Source: Martinezella rhizogenes
GTDB taxonomy: Bacteria > Pseudomonadota > Alphaproteobacteria > Rhizobiales > Rhizobiaceae
Reading direction: 5' to 3'
Assembly: GCA_013322215.1 (NCBI GenBank)
Contig: JAAMEZ010000036.1
Location: 186,001-250,000, forward strand
DNA length: 64,000 nt
Notes under the pieces: model-generated
The model's database searches: none
What the model saw: the letters and a program-made list of their open reading frames with translations, nothing else
Told to the model about the DNA's origin: nothing
Made by a program: the position numbers and the translations under genes
Shown: one piece after another, positions 50,887 to 59,007 of the stretch
How the letters are laid out: the number at the start of each line of letters is the position of its first letter
Position numbering within the stretch: the first letter of the stretch is position 1

Positions 50887-51759
50887 ATGACCCATCCAAG
50901 ATTCCTGTCTTTTTCGAGAAACGGCCGTCATGGCTACGGGCTTGCGGTCGACGGCGGTGTCGTCGATCTCTCCGCCCGTCATGGCGCGACATGGCCAACC
51001 TTGCGTGAAGTGATCGAGGCCGGTGGTCTCGCTCAGCTCGCAGAAGAGGCCAAATCATTGAAGCCGGATTTCGCGCTTGGCGACATCCGCTTCGAGATTC
51101 CCATTCCGTCGCCGGAAAAGATCATTTGCGTCGGGGTCAACTTCCCCGATCGCAATGAGGAATACAAGGATGGGCAGGCGGCCCCTTCCAACCCCTCCCT
51201 CTTCATCCGTTTTCCCCGCTCGTTCACCGGGCATGACCGGCCGCTGATCCGGCCGCCGGAAAGCCCGCAGCTTGACTACGAAGGCGAGATCGTCATCGTC
51301 ATCGGCAAGGGCGGCCGCCGGATTGCCGAAGCCGATGCCTTCTCCCACATCGCGGCTCTCTCGCTTTGCAATGAAGGCACGATCCGCGATTGGGTTCGCC
51401 ATGCGAAATTCAACGTCACCCAGGGCAAGAACTTCGACAATACAGGCTCGATCGGCCCCTGGCTGATTCCCTTCACCGATGCGGCTCAGCTCGACGACAT
51501 CGAACTGAAAACTCGCGTCAACGGCGAAGTGCGCCAGAGCGACCGCACCAGCCGGATGATCTTCTCCTTCCGCAAGATCATCAACTACATCTCCACTTTC
51601 ACCACCCTCGTTCCGGGCGATGTCATCGTGACGGGCACGCCGACCGGAGCCGGCGCCCGCTTCGACCCGCCGATCTGGCTGAAGCCCGGCGATGTCGTCG
51701 AAGTCGAGGCCGATGGCCTCGGCATCCTGAAAAACACCATCGCCGATGAGGTGCTCTGA
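50887..51759 (+). CDS. hpaG: FAH-family hydrolase, OPET decarboxylase/HHDD isomerase-like
   Basis: A 290-residue fumarylacetoacetate hydrolase-family protein with the metal-binding Glu-x-Glu in LDYEGEIVIVIG and a NFPDRNEEYKDG loop. HpaG of E. coli is two such domains; this is a single-domain protein that would perform the decarboxylation and isomerisation before HpaH. It overlaps the hpaH start by one base (TGATG). Its position between gabD and hpaH supports the role, though FAH-family members are diverse, so the symbol is by context. Confidence 0.85.
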   Translation: MTHPRFLSFSRNGRHGYGLAVDGGVVDLSARHGATWPTLREVIEAGGLAQLAEEAKSLKPDFALGDIRFEIPIPSPEKIICVGVNFPDRNEEYKDGQAAPSNPSLFIRFPRSFTGHDRPLIRPPESPQLDYEGEIVIVIGKGGRRIAEADAFSHIAALSLCNEGTIRDWVRHAKFNVTQGKNFDNTGSIGPWLIPFTDAAQLDDIELKTRVNGEVRQSDRTSRMIFSFRKIINYISTFTTLVPGDVIVTGTPTGAGARFDPPIWLKPGDVVEVEADGLGILKNTIADEVL

Positions 51760-52562
51760 TGCTGTCGCATGACGAAATCCAGGCTGCGGCCGAAAGCCTC
51801 GATCAGGCCGAGCGGACGCGCACCCAGACCGGGCTCCTCTCGCTCAAGCACCCACAGATGACCATGGACGATTCCTATGCCGTCCAGAGCGCCTGGGTGA
51901 AGAAGAAGATCGCTCAGGGACGCAAGCCGATCGGCTGGAAGATCGGGCTGACATCGAAGGCGATGCAATATGCCCTCAACATCAATATCCCCGATTCCGG
52001 CGTGCTCTTCGACGATATGGTCTTCGAAGACGGCGCGACCGTGCCGGCCGATCGTTTCATCCAGCCACGTATCGAGGCCGAGATCGCCTTTGTGATGAAG
52101 GCGCCGCTCAGGGGACCGAACGTCTCGATCTTCGATGTCCTGAACGCCACCGACTACGTGACCCCTGCTCTTGAAATTCTCGACACGCGCATCCTCCGGG
52201 TCGATCCCGACACGAAGAAGGCGCGCACCATCGTCGACACCATCTCCGACAACGCCGCCAATGCCGGCATCGTCACTGGCGGCCGCGCGGTGCGACCCGG
52301 AGAGATCGACATGCGCTGGATGGGCGCGATCGTCAGCCGCAATGCGGAGGTCGAGGAAACCGGGCTTGGCGCCGGCGTTCTCAACCAGCCCGCGCGCGGC
52401 ATCGCCTGGCTTGCCAATCGTCTCTCGCAATATGGCGACGGCATCGAAGCCGGCCAGATCGTGCTTGCCGGGTCGTTCATCCGCCCGATCGAGGCGCGCC
52501 ACGGCGATACGATCACTGCCGATTTCGGTCCCTACGGATCGGTCAGCCTGTTCTTTGCATGA
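51759..52562 (+). CDS. hpaH: 2-oxo-hept-4-ene-1,7-dioate hydratase
   Basis: A 267-residue member of the hydratase/decarboxylase family (HpaH/MhpD/BphH). It carries SLKHPQMTMDDSYAVQSAWV, a typical early segment, and the metal-ligand Glu residues in RIEAEIAFVM. It adds water to 2-oxo-hept-4-ene-1,7-dioate to give the HpaI substrate. It is translationally coupled to the FAH-family gene and lies 11 bases before hpaI. Confidence 0.95.
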   Translation: MLSHDEIQAAAESLDQAERTRTQTGLLSLKHPQMTMDDSYAVQSAWVKKKIAQGRKPIGWKIGLTSKAMQYALNINIPDSGVLFDDMVFEDGATVPADRFIQPRIEAEIAFVMKAPLRGPNVSIFDVLNATDYVTPALEILDTRILRVDPDTKKARTIVDTISDNAANAGIVTGGRAVRPGEIDMRWMGAIVSRNAEVEETGLGAGVLNQPARGIAWLANRLSQYGDGIEAGQIVLAGSFIRPIEARHGDTITADFGPYGSVSLFFA

Positions 52563-52573
52563 AGGAGTAAGAC

Positions 52574-53380
52574 ATGCCTGCGCCCAAGAACCTTTTCAAA
52601 CAAGCCCTGAAAGAAGGGCGGGCGCAGATCGGCCTCTGGCAGGCGCTCGCCAATGCCTACACGGTCGAGATATCAGCGGGCGCCGGTTATGATTGGCTGC
52701 TGCTCGACGCCGAGCATGCGCCGAACGATGTGCCGCTTCTCGTGTCGCAACTGCAGGCGATGAAGGGCACGGCGAGCCACGCAATCATCCGTCCGCCGAT
52801 CGGCGAGACCTGGATCATCAAGCAGATGCTCGATATCGGCGCTCAGACCCTGCTGATCCCGATGGTCGACAGCAAGGAGATGGCCGAGACCATGGTCAAA
52901 GCCGTACGATACCCGCCGCATGGCGTGCGTGGCGTCGGCGCAGCCCTTGCCCGCGCGTCTGCTTTCAACCGCATTCCCGACTATCTTGCGACGGCCAATG
53001 ACGAGGTCTGCCTGCTTCTGCAGGTGGAAAGCCGCGCTGGACTTGCCGCACTCGACGACATCGCCTCGACCGAGGGCGTCGACGGGGTCTTCATTGGACC
53101 GTCCGATCTCGCCGCCGACATGGGCTATCTCGGCAAGCCGGGTGCACCGGAAGTGCAGGCGGAGGTCGAAAAGGCACTGGCGAAAATCCAGTCGCACGGC
53201 AAGGCCGCCGGCATCCTGATTGGCGACCTCTCCCTGGCCAAACGCTACCTCGAGCTTGGTGCCACCTTTGTCGCGATCGGCAACGATGTCACTCTGCTTG
53301 CCAATGCCACGATCAAACTCCTCGACGATTTCAAGAAGGCGGAGGCTGCCAAGCCAGCTCAAGACGTAAAGGTCTATTGA
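52574..53380 (+). CDS. hpaI: 4-hydroxy-2-oxoheptanedioate aldolase
   Basis: A 268-residue class II HpcH/HpaI aldolase. LLLDAEHAPND near residue 42 and RPPIGETWIIKQMLDIGAQT are family segments, with the metal-binding Glu in LLQVESRAGL and Asp in GPSDLAADMG. It cleaves 4-hydroxy-2-oxoheptanedioate to pyruvate and succinate semialdehyde, completing the pathway. It ends the hpa run; a 164-base gap follows. Confidence 0.96.
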   Translation: MPAPKNLFKQALKEGRAQIGLWQALANAYTVEISAGAGYDWLLLDAEHAPNDVPLLVSQLQAMKGTASHAIIRPPIGETWIIKQMLDIGAQTLLIPMVDSKEMAETMVKAVRYPPHGVRGVGAALARASAFNRIPDYLATANDEVCLLLQVESRAGLAALDDIASTEGVDGVFIGPSDLAADMGYLGKPGAPEVQAEVEKALAKIQSHGKAAGILIGDLSLAKRYLELGATFVAIGNDVTLLANATIKLLDDFKKAEAAKPAQDVKVY

Positions 53381-53544
53381 TCGCAAACGCCCCCTCCCCA
53401 GCATCGCTTGACCTTGCGCCTCATCATGCAAGTTTCGGTATAGAGAAAACATTGTGCACGCTCAGTCAAAACGGACTGCACAGCTGGACGCGACGCCTCC
53501 GCGCGCATCGGTCATCATGAACCGGAAAGCGAAGAGGAGGAAAC

Positions 53545-54333
53545 ATGCGTTTCAAGAACAAGACCGCCCTGATTACCGGCGGCGGTACGGGCATCGGCGC
53601 GGCAGTTGCGCGCCGCATTCGGCAGGAAGGCGGCAATGTCGCGCTCGTCGGCCGCCGTCCCGAGCCGCTGCGGGCCATTGCCGAGGAGATCGGCGCAACC
53701 ATCGTCGCAGCAGATGCCGCTGACGGCGCCGCGATGAAAGCTGCCGTGGAAAAAGTGGTCGAGACGCATGGCCGCCTCGATATCCTGATCGCCAATGCCG
53801 GGGGCCATGGCGTCGGGCCGACGGTCAGCATGTCGGACGAGACATGGGATCTCGCCGTCCGCCTCAACCTCAACACTGCCTTCGTCAGCGCCCGCGAATC
53901 CCTGCCCCATCTCATCAAGAACCAGGGCAATATCGTCGTCCTCGCCTCGATCGCCGGGCTCTTTGCTGGGCCGGATGCGGCGGGCTATGTCACGATGAAA
54001 CATGGCTGCATCGGGCTTGCGAAATCGCTGGCGCGCGACTACGGCGGCAAGGGCGTTCGCACCAACACCGTCTGCCCAGGCTGGGTCACGACCGCAATGG
54101 CCGACGAGCAGATGGAATTCATCGTCGAGAAGTACAAGCTGAACAGCATTGAGGAAGCCTACGCACTCGTCACCAAGGACGTGCCGCTTGGCCGGCCGGC
54201 AACCGCCGAAGACGTCGCCAATGCCGTCTGCTTCATCGCCTCGGGCGAAGCTTCGATGATCAATGGTGCGGTACTGACGGTCGATGGCGGCGCCGGCACC
54301 GTCGACCTGCCGACGCTGGCTTTTGTAGAATAG
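53545..54333 (+). CDS. Short-chain dehydrogenase/reductase, moaE-like
   Basis: A 262-residue classical SDR. The cofactor motif TGGGTGIG is at residues 11-18, NAGG at 84-87, and the catalytic Tyr148-x-x-x-Lys152 in AGYVTMKHG with Ser135. It is followed 15 bases later by a MoaF protein, the pair arrangement of the Klebsiella monoamine regulon (moaEF). It probably acts on an aromatic alcohol or ketone, for example the product of a beta-hydroxy amine. The substrate is inferred. Confidence 0.88.
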   Translation: MRFKNKTALITGGGTGIGAAVARRIRQEGGNVALVGRRPEPLRAIAEEIGATIVAADAADGAAMKAAVEKVVETHGRLDILIANAGGHGVGPTVSMSDETWDLAVRLNLNTAFVSARESLPHLIKNQGNIVVLASIAGLFAGPDAAGYVTMKHGCIGLAKSLARDYGGKGVRTNTVCPGWVTTAMADEQMEFIVEKYKLNSIEEAYALVTKDVPLGRPATAEDVANAVCFIASGEASMINGAVLTVDGGAGTVDLPTLAFVE

Positions 54334-54348
54334 AGGGAGGAGATACCG

Positions 54349-55128
54349 ATGAACCAGAATCCCAAGGACTGGAAAACCTACGACGAGTTCGCCTATGGCA
54401 TCGACACGAACCGATTGCCCGCGACGGAGGCCCTTGCCGGCTCGTCCCACAAGATCTCGTTCGACGATGGCCGCACGCTGGAGCTCGCCTTCGCCAAGGG
54501 CGAGGTCAAATGGTCGGATGGCAAGGACAGCGGCACCGACATGTCGGAGGTGATCGAAGTCGCACCGAAGACCTATTTCGTCGAGATCATCTTTGCCGGC
54601 CGTCCCAAGGAAGCCGAGACGCTGATCCTCAATACCGAGACACGCCGCGTGCTTTCCATCTACTCGATCGTTCGCGACCTCAAGGAGTCCGTCGGCGAGC
54701 CGCAGGTCGCGCAGATCTTCCGCGCCGGTGTCGTCGATGGCGGTGTGGCGAGTGGCCCGGTACCGCATGAGAGCCGCGATCTGATCGGGCTCAGGGCGCA
54801 CTTCACCTACAGCCCCAATCACGTCTACGAGCACACCTATCTCTCGTCGCAGCGCTATGCCTGGCAATGCCTCGTCGGCGTGCAGCGCGGTCACGGCGAT
54901 GTCGATCTCACCACGACCTATAAGTTCGATGACAACCTCTACATCTTCACATTCCGCGAATTCAAGATCGCCGTTGCATCGACCTTCTTCTATAATTTCA
55001 ATGACATGCGCTCGACCGGCAAGTTCCTCGGCATCACCGGCGATGGGCGCATCCAGAACAGCCCCGCCGGCGCCTTCATCCGCAAGGCCTCGATGACCTA
55101 TTACCTGCCCGGCCAGGAACCTGTGTGA
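54349..55128 (+). CDS. moaF: MoaF family protein (monoamine regulon)
   Basis: A 259-residue MoaF protein with an N-terminal half (residues about 10-110) and a C-terminal half (about 120-259) of lipocalin/NTF2-like beta-rich character. The database name molybdenum cofactor biosynthesis protein F comes from a clash with moa names; the original moaF belongs to the Klebsiella moaEF monoamine operon. The pairing here with an SDR and a FeaR-type regulator supports the monoamine link. The biochemical activity is not known. Confidence 0.85.
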   Translation: MNQNPKDWKTYDEFAYGIDTNRLPATEALAGSSHKISFDDGRTLELAFAKGEVKWSDGKDSGTDMSEVIEVAPKTYFVEIIFAGRPKEAETLILNTETRRVLSIYSIVRDLKESVGEPQVAQIFRAGVVDGGVASGPVPHESRDLIGLRAHFTYSPNHVYEHTYLSSQRYAWQCLVGVQRGHGDVDLTTTYKFDDNLYIFTFREFKIAVASTFFYNFNDMRSTGKFLGITGDGRIQNSPAGAFIRKASMTYYLPGQEPV

Positions 55129-55135
55129 GGACGCC

Positions 55136-55525
55136 ATGCGCAAAGCATTCGATATCGTAAAGGCGCATTACGACGCCAACGACCGCCGCGACATGAATGG
55201 CATGCTCGCCGACATCGCGCCTGACTGCCGCTGGACGGAAATGGACGGCTTTCCCTGTGCCGGCACTTATGTCGGTCCGCAGGAGATCTTCAAGAACGTC
55301 TTCCAGGCACTCGGCCAAGCCTTCGACGGATACAGCTTCAAGCTGGAACGCCTTCTCGACGCCGGCGACGAGGTCGTGGCCGTTGGTGATTACAGCGGCA
55401 CGAACAAGCAGACCGGAAAGCCATTCAAGGCCCGTGTCGTGCATGTGTGGGGCGTCGCGGGCGACAAGATCCGCCGTTTCGAGCAGTTCACGGATACGCT
55501 GAGAGTGGCCGAATCCATGCGGTGA
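55136..55525 (+). CDS. SnoaL/NTF2-like protein
   Basis: A 129-residue protein of the SnoaL/NTF2-like superfamily. It begins FDIVKAHYDANDRRDMNGMLADIAPDCRWTE, the typical first helices and strand, and has a pocket-forming beta sheet (VVAVGDYSGTNKQTGKPF). It is co-transcribed with moaF (7-base gap). Many such small proteins bind or isomerise small polar-aromatic compounds; the function is unknown here. It ends 42 bases from the converging FeaR-like gene. Confidence 0.83.
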   Translation: MRKAFDIVKAHYDANDRRDMNGMLADIAPDCRWTEMDGFPCAGTYVGPQEIFKNVFQALGQAFDGYSFKLERLLDAGDEVVAVGDYSGTNKQTGKPFKARVVHVWGVAGDKIRRFEQFTDTLRVAESMR

Positions 55526-55567
55526 GAAATTGAGGCGGCTTGGCTCCGGTCGGGCCACCTGGTCCGC

Positions 55568-56527
55568 CTAGGACATCCCGGCCTTGCGCCATTGCGACGG
55601 CGAAACACCATAGCGGTGGCGAAACGCACGCGAGAAATGAGCGCTCGAGGAAAAGCCGAGCGCAAAGGCAATCTCGGATATCTCTCCGGCATAACCGCCA
55701 GCCTCCCGCAGCTGCGCCGCGGCCTTCTGCACGCGCAGATCCCAGATGTATTCCGAGGGTGTCAGACAGTCGGCTTCAAATGCGCGGTAGACATAGCGCA
55801 CCGAGCAGCCCATGCGGCGCGCGATCATCGTAACAGTCAGATCCGGCCTTTCGAGGTTGATGTTGATGAAGTCCTTGATCCGCCGCCGCAACACATCAAG
55901 CGGATTGGCAACAGGCTTTGCTTGCAACAGATCGGCGCCGATCATTGTGCGCACAAGCTCGATCATGGTCTGGCCGACGCTTGAGCGCCGCGCCTCGTCA
56001 AGATGGTCGATCTCGTGAATGGTCGAGTCCATCAGCGATAGAAGTATGCGGCACATTCCGTCTTGCTCGGCATGCGCCGTGAAGGGTTGAGACAAGCGTT
56101 CTACGGCCGTCGCGGGCAGTGCGTGACGCGGCAATTGCAGCAGCAGTTGGCGGACTTCTGTGCTGTTCGTCAGCATATAGGGGCAGCTTGGATCGTAGAT
56201 GACGACTGCGTTCCGCAAGACGGGCGCATGCAATCCGCCCTGCGCGAGCGAGGCGTTGCCATCTGTCTGGACGATCAGCTTAATGGCGTCGGGATCATCC
56301 GGCGCGGCCGTCACATGATCGCCGAAGACGACATGTCGGTCCGCTTCCAGCCGTGTCAGCCGGCAGGCGCCCAGCATGCCAGACGTCATGCAGCTCTTTT
56401 CCTCGTCCGCCGTACCGAAATCGAGTCGGACATTGCCGAAGAGGTTGCGCGCCAAGCCCGCAAACGCTCGGCCGCTGGCGCTATCGACACGCCTATGAAG
56501 TGCTGCGGCCATGATTTTTGTCCTCAA
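55568..56527 (-). CDS. AraC-family regulator, FeaR-like
   Basis: A 319-residue AraC-type regulator. The N-terminal AraC_binding_2-like domain is about 200 residues and the C-terminal DNA-binding domain has GCSVRYVYRAFEADCLTP and AFALGFSSSAHFSRAFRHRYG. Length and layout match FeaR, the activator of monoamine oxidase and phenylacetaldehyde dehydrogenase genes in enteric bacteria. It converges on the moaEF-like operon and lies upstream of the HAAT importer on the same strand. Regulation of amine genes is inferred. Confidence 0.85.
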   Translation of the reverse strand: MRTKIMAAALHRRVDSASGRAFAGLARNLFGNVRLDFGTADEEKSCMTSGMLGACRLTRLEADRHVVFGDHVTAAPDDPDAIKLIVQTDGNASLAQGGLHAPVLRNAVVIYDPSCPYMLTNSTEVRQLLLQLPRHALPATAVERLSQPFTAHAEQDGMCRILLSLMDSTIHEIDHLDEARRSSVGQTMIELVRTMIGADLLQAKPVANPLDVLRRRIKDFININLERPDLTVTMIARRMGCSVRYVYRAFEADCLTPSEYIWDLRVQKAAAQLREAGGYAGEISEIAFALGFSSSAHFSRAFRHRYGVSPSQWRKAGMS

Positions 56528-56550
56528 AAAGGCGAGATATTTTCATCGCT

Positions 56551-57267
56551 TCAGCTTGCCAGATAGGCGCCGTGCAGAATGTCCGGCTGCGCCTTGAGCG
56601 TTGCGGCGGAGCCTGAAAAGACCAGACGCCCGCGCTCCAGCACGAGCGCCTGGTCGGCGAGGTCGAGCGCGAGATTGGCGAACTGCTCGATCAGCAAGAC
56701 ACCGATGCCACGCGCGGCGGCAATTTTCAGCGCCTCAGCCAGCCGCTTGACGACGGCCGGCGCCAGGCCAAGCGACAGTTCATCGACAATCATGAAGCGT
56801 GGCTTGGCAATGAAGGCCTGTGCCATCGCCACCATCTGCTTCTGGCCACCGGAGAGATCCGATGCCGATTGACGCCTCCGCTCCGAAAGCTCGGGAAAGA
56901 TCTCATAGGCATGTGCCAGGCCCTGTCGCCGCGCCGCCGCTGATCCCTCAAGTGCCGCCACGAGGATATTATCCTCGACGGAAAGCTGCCCGAGCACGCG
57001 ATGCCCTTCCGGTACGAGCGCAAGACCGGCGCGGCGAATGCGGTCGGGCGAGAATCCCTCCAACGCCGCACTGCCGAGACGCACGGAACCACCGCGCGGC
57101 AGTACGCCCGAAATCGCCATGACTGTGCTCGACTTGCCCGCCCCGTTGGCGCCGAGAAGCGTCGTGATCTTGCCAGCCGCGACAGAGAAGGAAACGTCGT
57201 GAATGACACGCTTACCGCCGCGCTCGACGACGAGATTTTCGACACGGATTTCGGATGTGGTGTCCAT
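56551..57267 (-). CDS. livF: HAAT-type ABC transporter ATPase, LivF type
   Basis: A 238-residue ATPase. Walker A GANGAGKSS is near residue 40, the signature is DLSGGQKQM, and Walker B is in RFMIVDELSLGLAP. It is the smaller LivF-type of branched-chain amino acid/amide importers. The start at 57267 is 1 base after the livG stop. It is the last gene of the five-gene importer. The substrate is unknown; context suggests an amine or aromatic acid. Confidence 0.94.
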   Translation of the reverse strand: MDTTSEIRVENLVVERGGKRVIHDVSFSVAAGKITTLLGANGAGKSSTVMAISGVLPRGGSVRLGSAALEGFSPDRIRRAGLALVPEGHRVLGQLSVEDNILVAALEGSAAARRQGLAHAYEIFPELSERRRQSASDLSGGQKQMVAMAQAFIAKPRFMIVDELSLGLAPAVVKRLAEALKIAAARGIGVLLIEQFANLALDLADQALVLERGRLVFSGSAATLKAQPDILHGAYLAS

Positions 57268-57268
57268 G

Positions 57269-57973
57269 TCAGAATTCTCCCAGATAGGCGCGCCGCACAT
57301 TGGGATCGGCGAGCACGGCCTGTGTCGGGCCTAGCGCCAGAAGCTTACCGTAGTCGAGCACCATGGTTTCGCTGCACATGGAGCGGATGAGATCGACATC
57401 ATGGTCGATGATGAGAACCTGCGCCCGGAACTCCGCCGGGATGCGCAACACCAGCTCGCGAAAGGCCTTGCCTTCCTCTTCGGTCAGCCCCGCGGCCGGT
57501 TCATCCAGCAGAATGAGCTTAGGCTCGCCGACGACGCATTTCGCCAGCTCGACAAGGCGGCGCTGAAAGAGATTGAGGGATTGGCCGAGCCTCTCAGCAA
57601 TATCGGTGAGGTCGACGAAGGCAAGCGCTTGCTCGACTGCGCGGGCATGATGTCCAGCACCGACGACATGATCGGCGATGGCGGCGATGTTGCCGGCAAC
57701 CGTCAGATCCTCCACCACCTGTTCCGTCTGGAACGAACGGCGCAGGCCGGCACGCACGCGCTGCAACGGTGTCATCGGCAACAACGCCTGCTGGCCCAGC
57801 GAGACCGAGCCATGGATGGGTTTCACGAAGCCGGAGAGCACGTTGAGCAATGTGGTCTTGCCCGCGCCGTTCGGGCCGATGAGGCCGGCGACCGGCGCCG
57901 TCAGCACGGCGCTGAGCTCATTGATCGGCCTGACGCCGCCGAACTGAACGATGAGATTGTCGATCTTGATCAT
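57269..57973 (-). CDS. livG: HAAT-type ABC transporter ATPase, LivG type
   Basis: A 234-residue ATPase with Walker A GPNGAGKTT, the Q-loop region and Walker B LILLDEPAAGLTEEE. It is a LivG homologue, slightly shorter than E. coli LivG (255), and its ABC signature, usually LSxGQ, is altered to NLFQRRLVELAK. This is a degenerate signature worth noting. It overlaps the permease gene by 4 bases and is followed by livF. Confidence 0.9.
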   Translation of the reverse strand: MIKIDNLIVQFGGVRPINELSAVLTAPVAGLIGPNGAGKTTLLNVLSGFVKPIHGSVSLGQQALLPMTPLQRVRAGLRRSFQTEQVVEDLTVAGNIAAIADHVVGAGHHARAVEQALAFVDLTDIAERLGQSLNLFQRRLVELAKCVVGEPKLILLDEPAAGLTEEEGKAFRELVLRIPAEFRAQVLIIDHDVDLIRSMCSETMVLDYGKLLALGPTQAVLADPNVRRAYLGEF

Positions 57974-59007
57974 CTCGCCCTCCCACGGGAAAGAGCGGCA
58001 TTCAGCCTGATGATGAGAGCCGATATCTGCCCGGCAATGCCTGTCGGCGCAGTCGCCAGCGCATGGAACAGGGCGACGCCGAAGATCCCGATCGTGACAT
58101 AGCCATCGATGCCGAGATCGGTGAGCAGCGCCGGCACTGCGCGCAGCAGCAGGCCCGCGATGACGGCGCCGTACCAGTTGAAGACACCGCCGACGATCGC
58201 AAGCGCGAAGAGATTGAGGCTTTCGAAGGCCCCGAAGGCGCGTCCATCAAGCTGGCCGACATTGCCCGCCAGCAATCCGCCGGCAAGACCGGCGAGGAAG
58301 CCGCTCAATGCGAACGCCCATGCCTTGTAGATCAGCACGTTGATGCCGCTTGCAACGGCAACCGTCTCGCCCTTGCGGATCAGCGCCCAAGCCCGGCCGG
58401 GACGGGCAAGCTTATGCCATTGCGCGATCAGCAGACCGATTGCCGCGACAGCACAGACATAGAGGAAATAGGAGACTTCTCCAGCGGCGATAACAGGCCT
58501 TGCGAGCATCGCGCGGCCGGAACCATCGGCCCGCCCGAGGAACCCGGGACCGCCATCCGGAAAACCCCAGGCACTGATGACGATCTGGAAGGCGCCGGCG
58601 AGCATCAGCGTCACGAGCGCGAGATAGAGACCGCGCAGGCGCAATGCCGGCACGCCGAACGCCAATCCCACCACCGAAGCAACGACGCCGCCGGCAAGTA
58701 GGCTCAATTCGAAGGGCGGATGGAAGGCGTGGCCCACACGAAGCGTCACCCAGCCGCCGACGCCGACAAGCGCGAACTGGCAGAGGGAGACGAGACCGAG
58801 CTGGCCATAGAGAATGGCGAGCCCGGCAACCGACAGCGACAAGGCGACGGCGGAGGTCGCGGCGGAGAGCCAGAAGGAATTGGCAAGGAGGGCGACGACG
58901 AGCGAAAAGATCAACATCGTCACAGGCACATGAAGAAGCTGCTTGGGCAGACGCACCATCGATAGGCTTTCGGCCGTTGGGGCGATTGTTTGCTCCTGAA
59001 TGGTCAT
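57970..59007 (-). CDS. livM: HAAT-type ABC permease, LivM type
   Basis: A 345-residue inner-membrane permease with about ten hydrophobic segments. The start at 59007 (MTIQEQTIAPT) overlaps the LivH stop by 4 bases (ATGA); a frame open to 59166 would overlap LivH and starts poorly. A hydrophilic N-terminal 30 residues precede the first helix. Confidence 0.92.
   Translation of the reverse strand: MTIQEQTIAPTAESLSMVRLPKQLLHVPVTMLIFSLVVALLANSFWLSAATSAVALSLSVAGLAILYGQLGLVSLCQFALVGVGGWVTLRVGHAFHPPFELSLLAGGVVASVVGLAFGVPALRLRGLYLALVTLMLAGAFQIVISAWGFPDGGPGFLGRADGSGRAMLARPVIAAGEVSYFLYVCAVAAIGLLIAQWHKLARPGRAWALIRKGETVAVASGINVLIYKAWAFALSGFLAGLAGGLLAGNVGQLDGRAFGAFESLNLFALAIVGGVFNWYGAVIAGLLLRAVPALLTDLGIDGYVTIGIFGVALFHALATAPTGIAGQISALIIRLNAALSRGRAR

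Noticed and set aside
49340..51058. A 572-residue minus-strand frame over gabD and the FAH gene
   Set aside because: It lies opposite two well-supported plus-strand genes and shows no family features.
54349..55128. MoaF as a molybdenum cofactor biosynthesis protein
   Set aside because: The name comes from the Klebsiella monoamine genes and no other cofactor gene is present; the neighbours are amine and aromatic catabolism genes.
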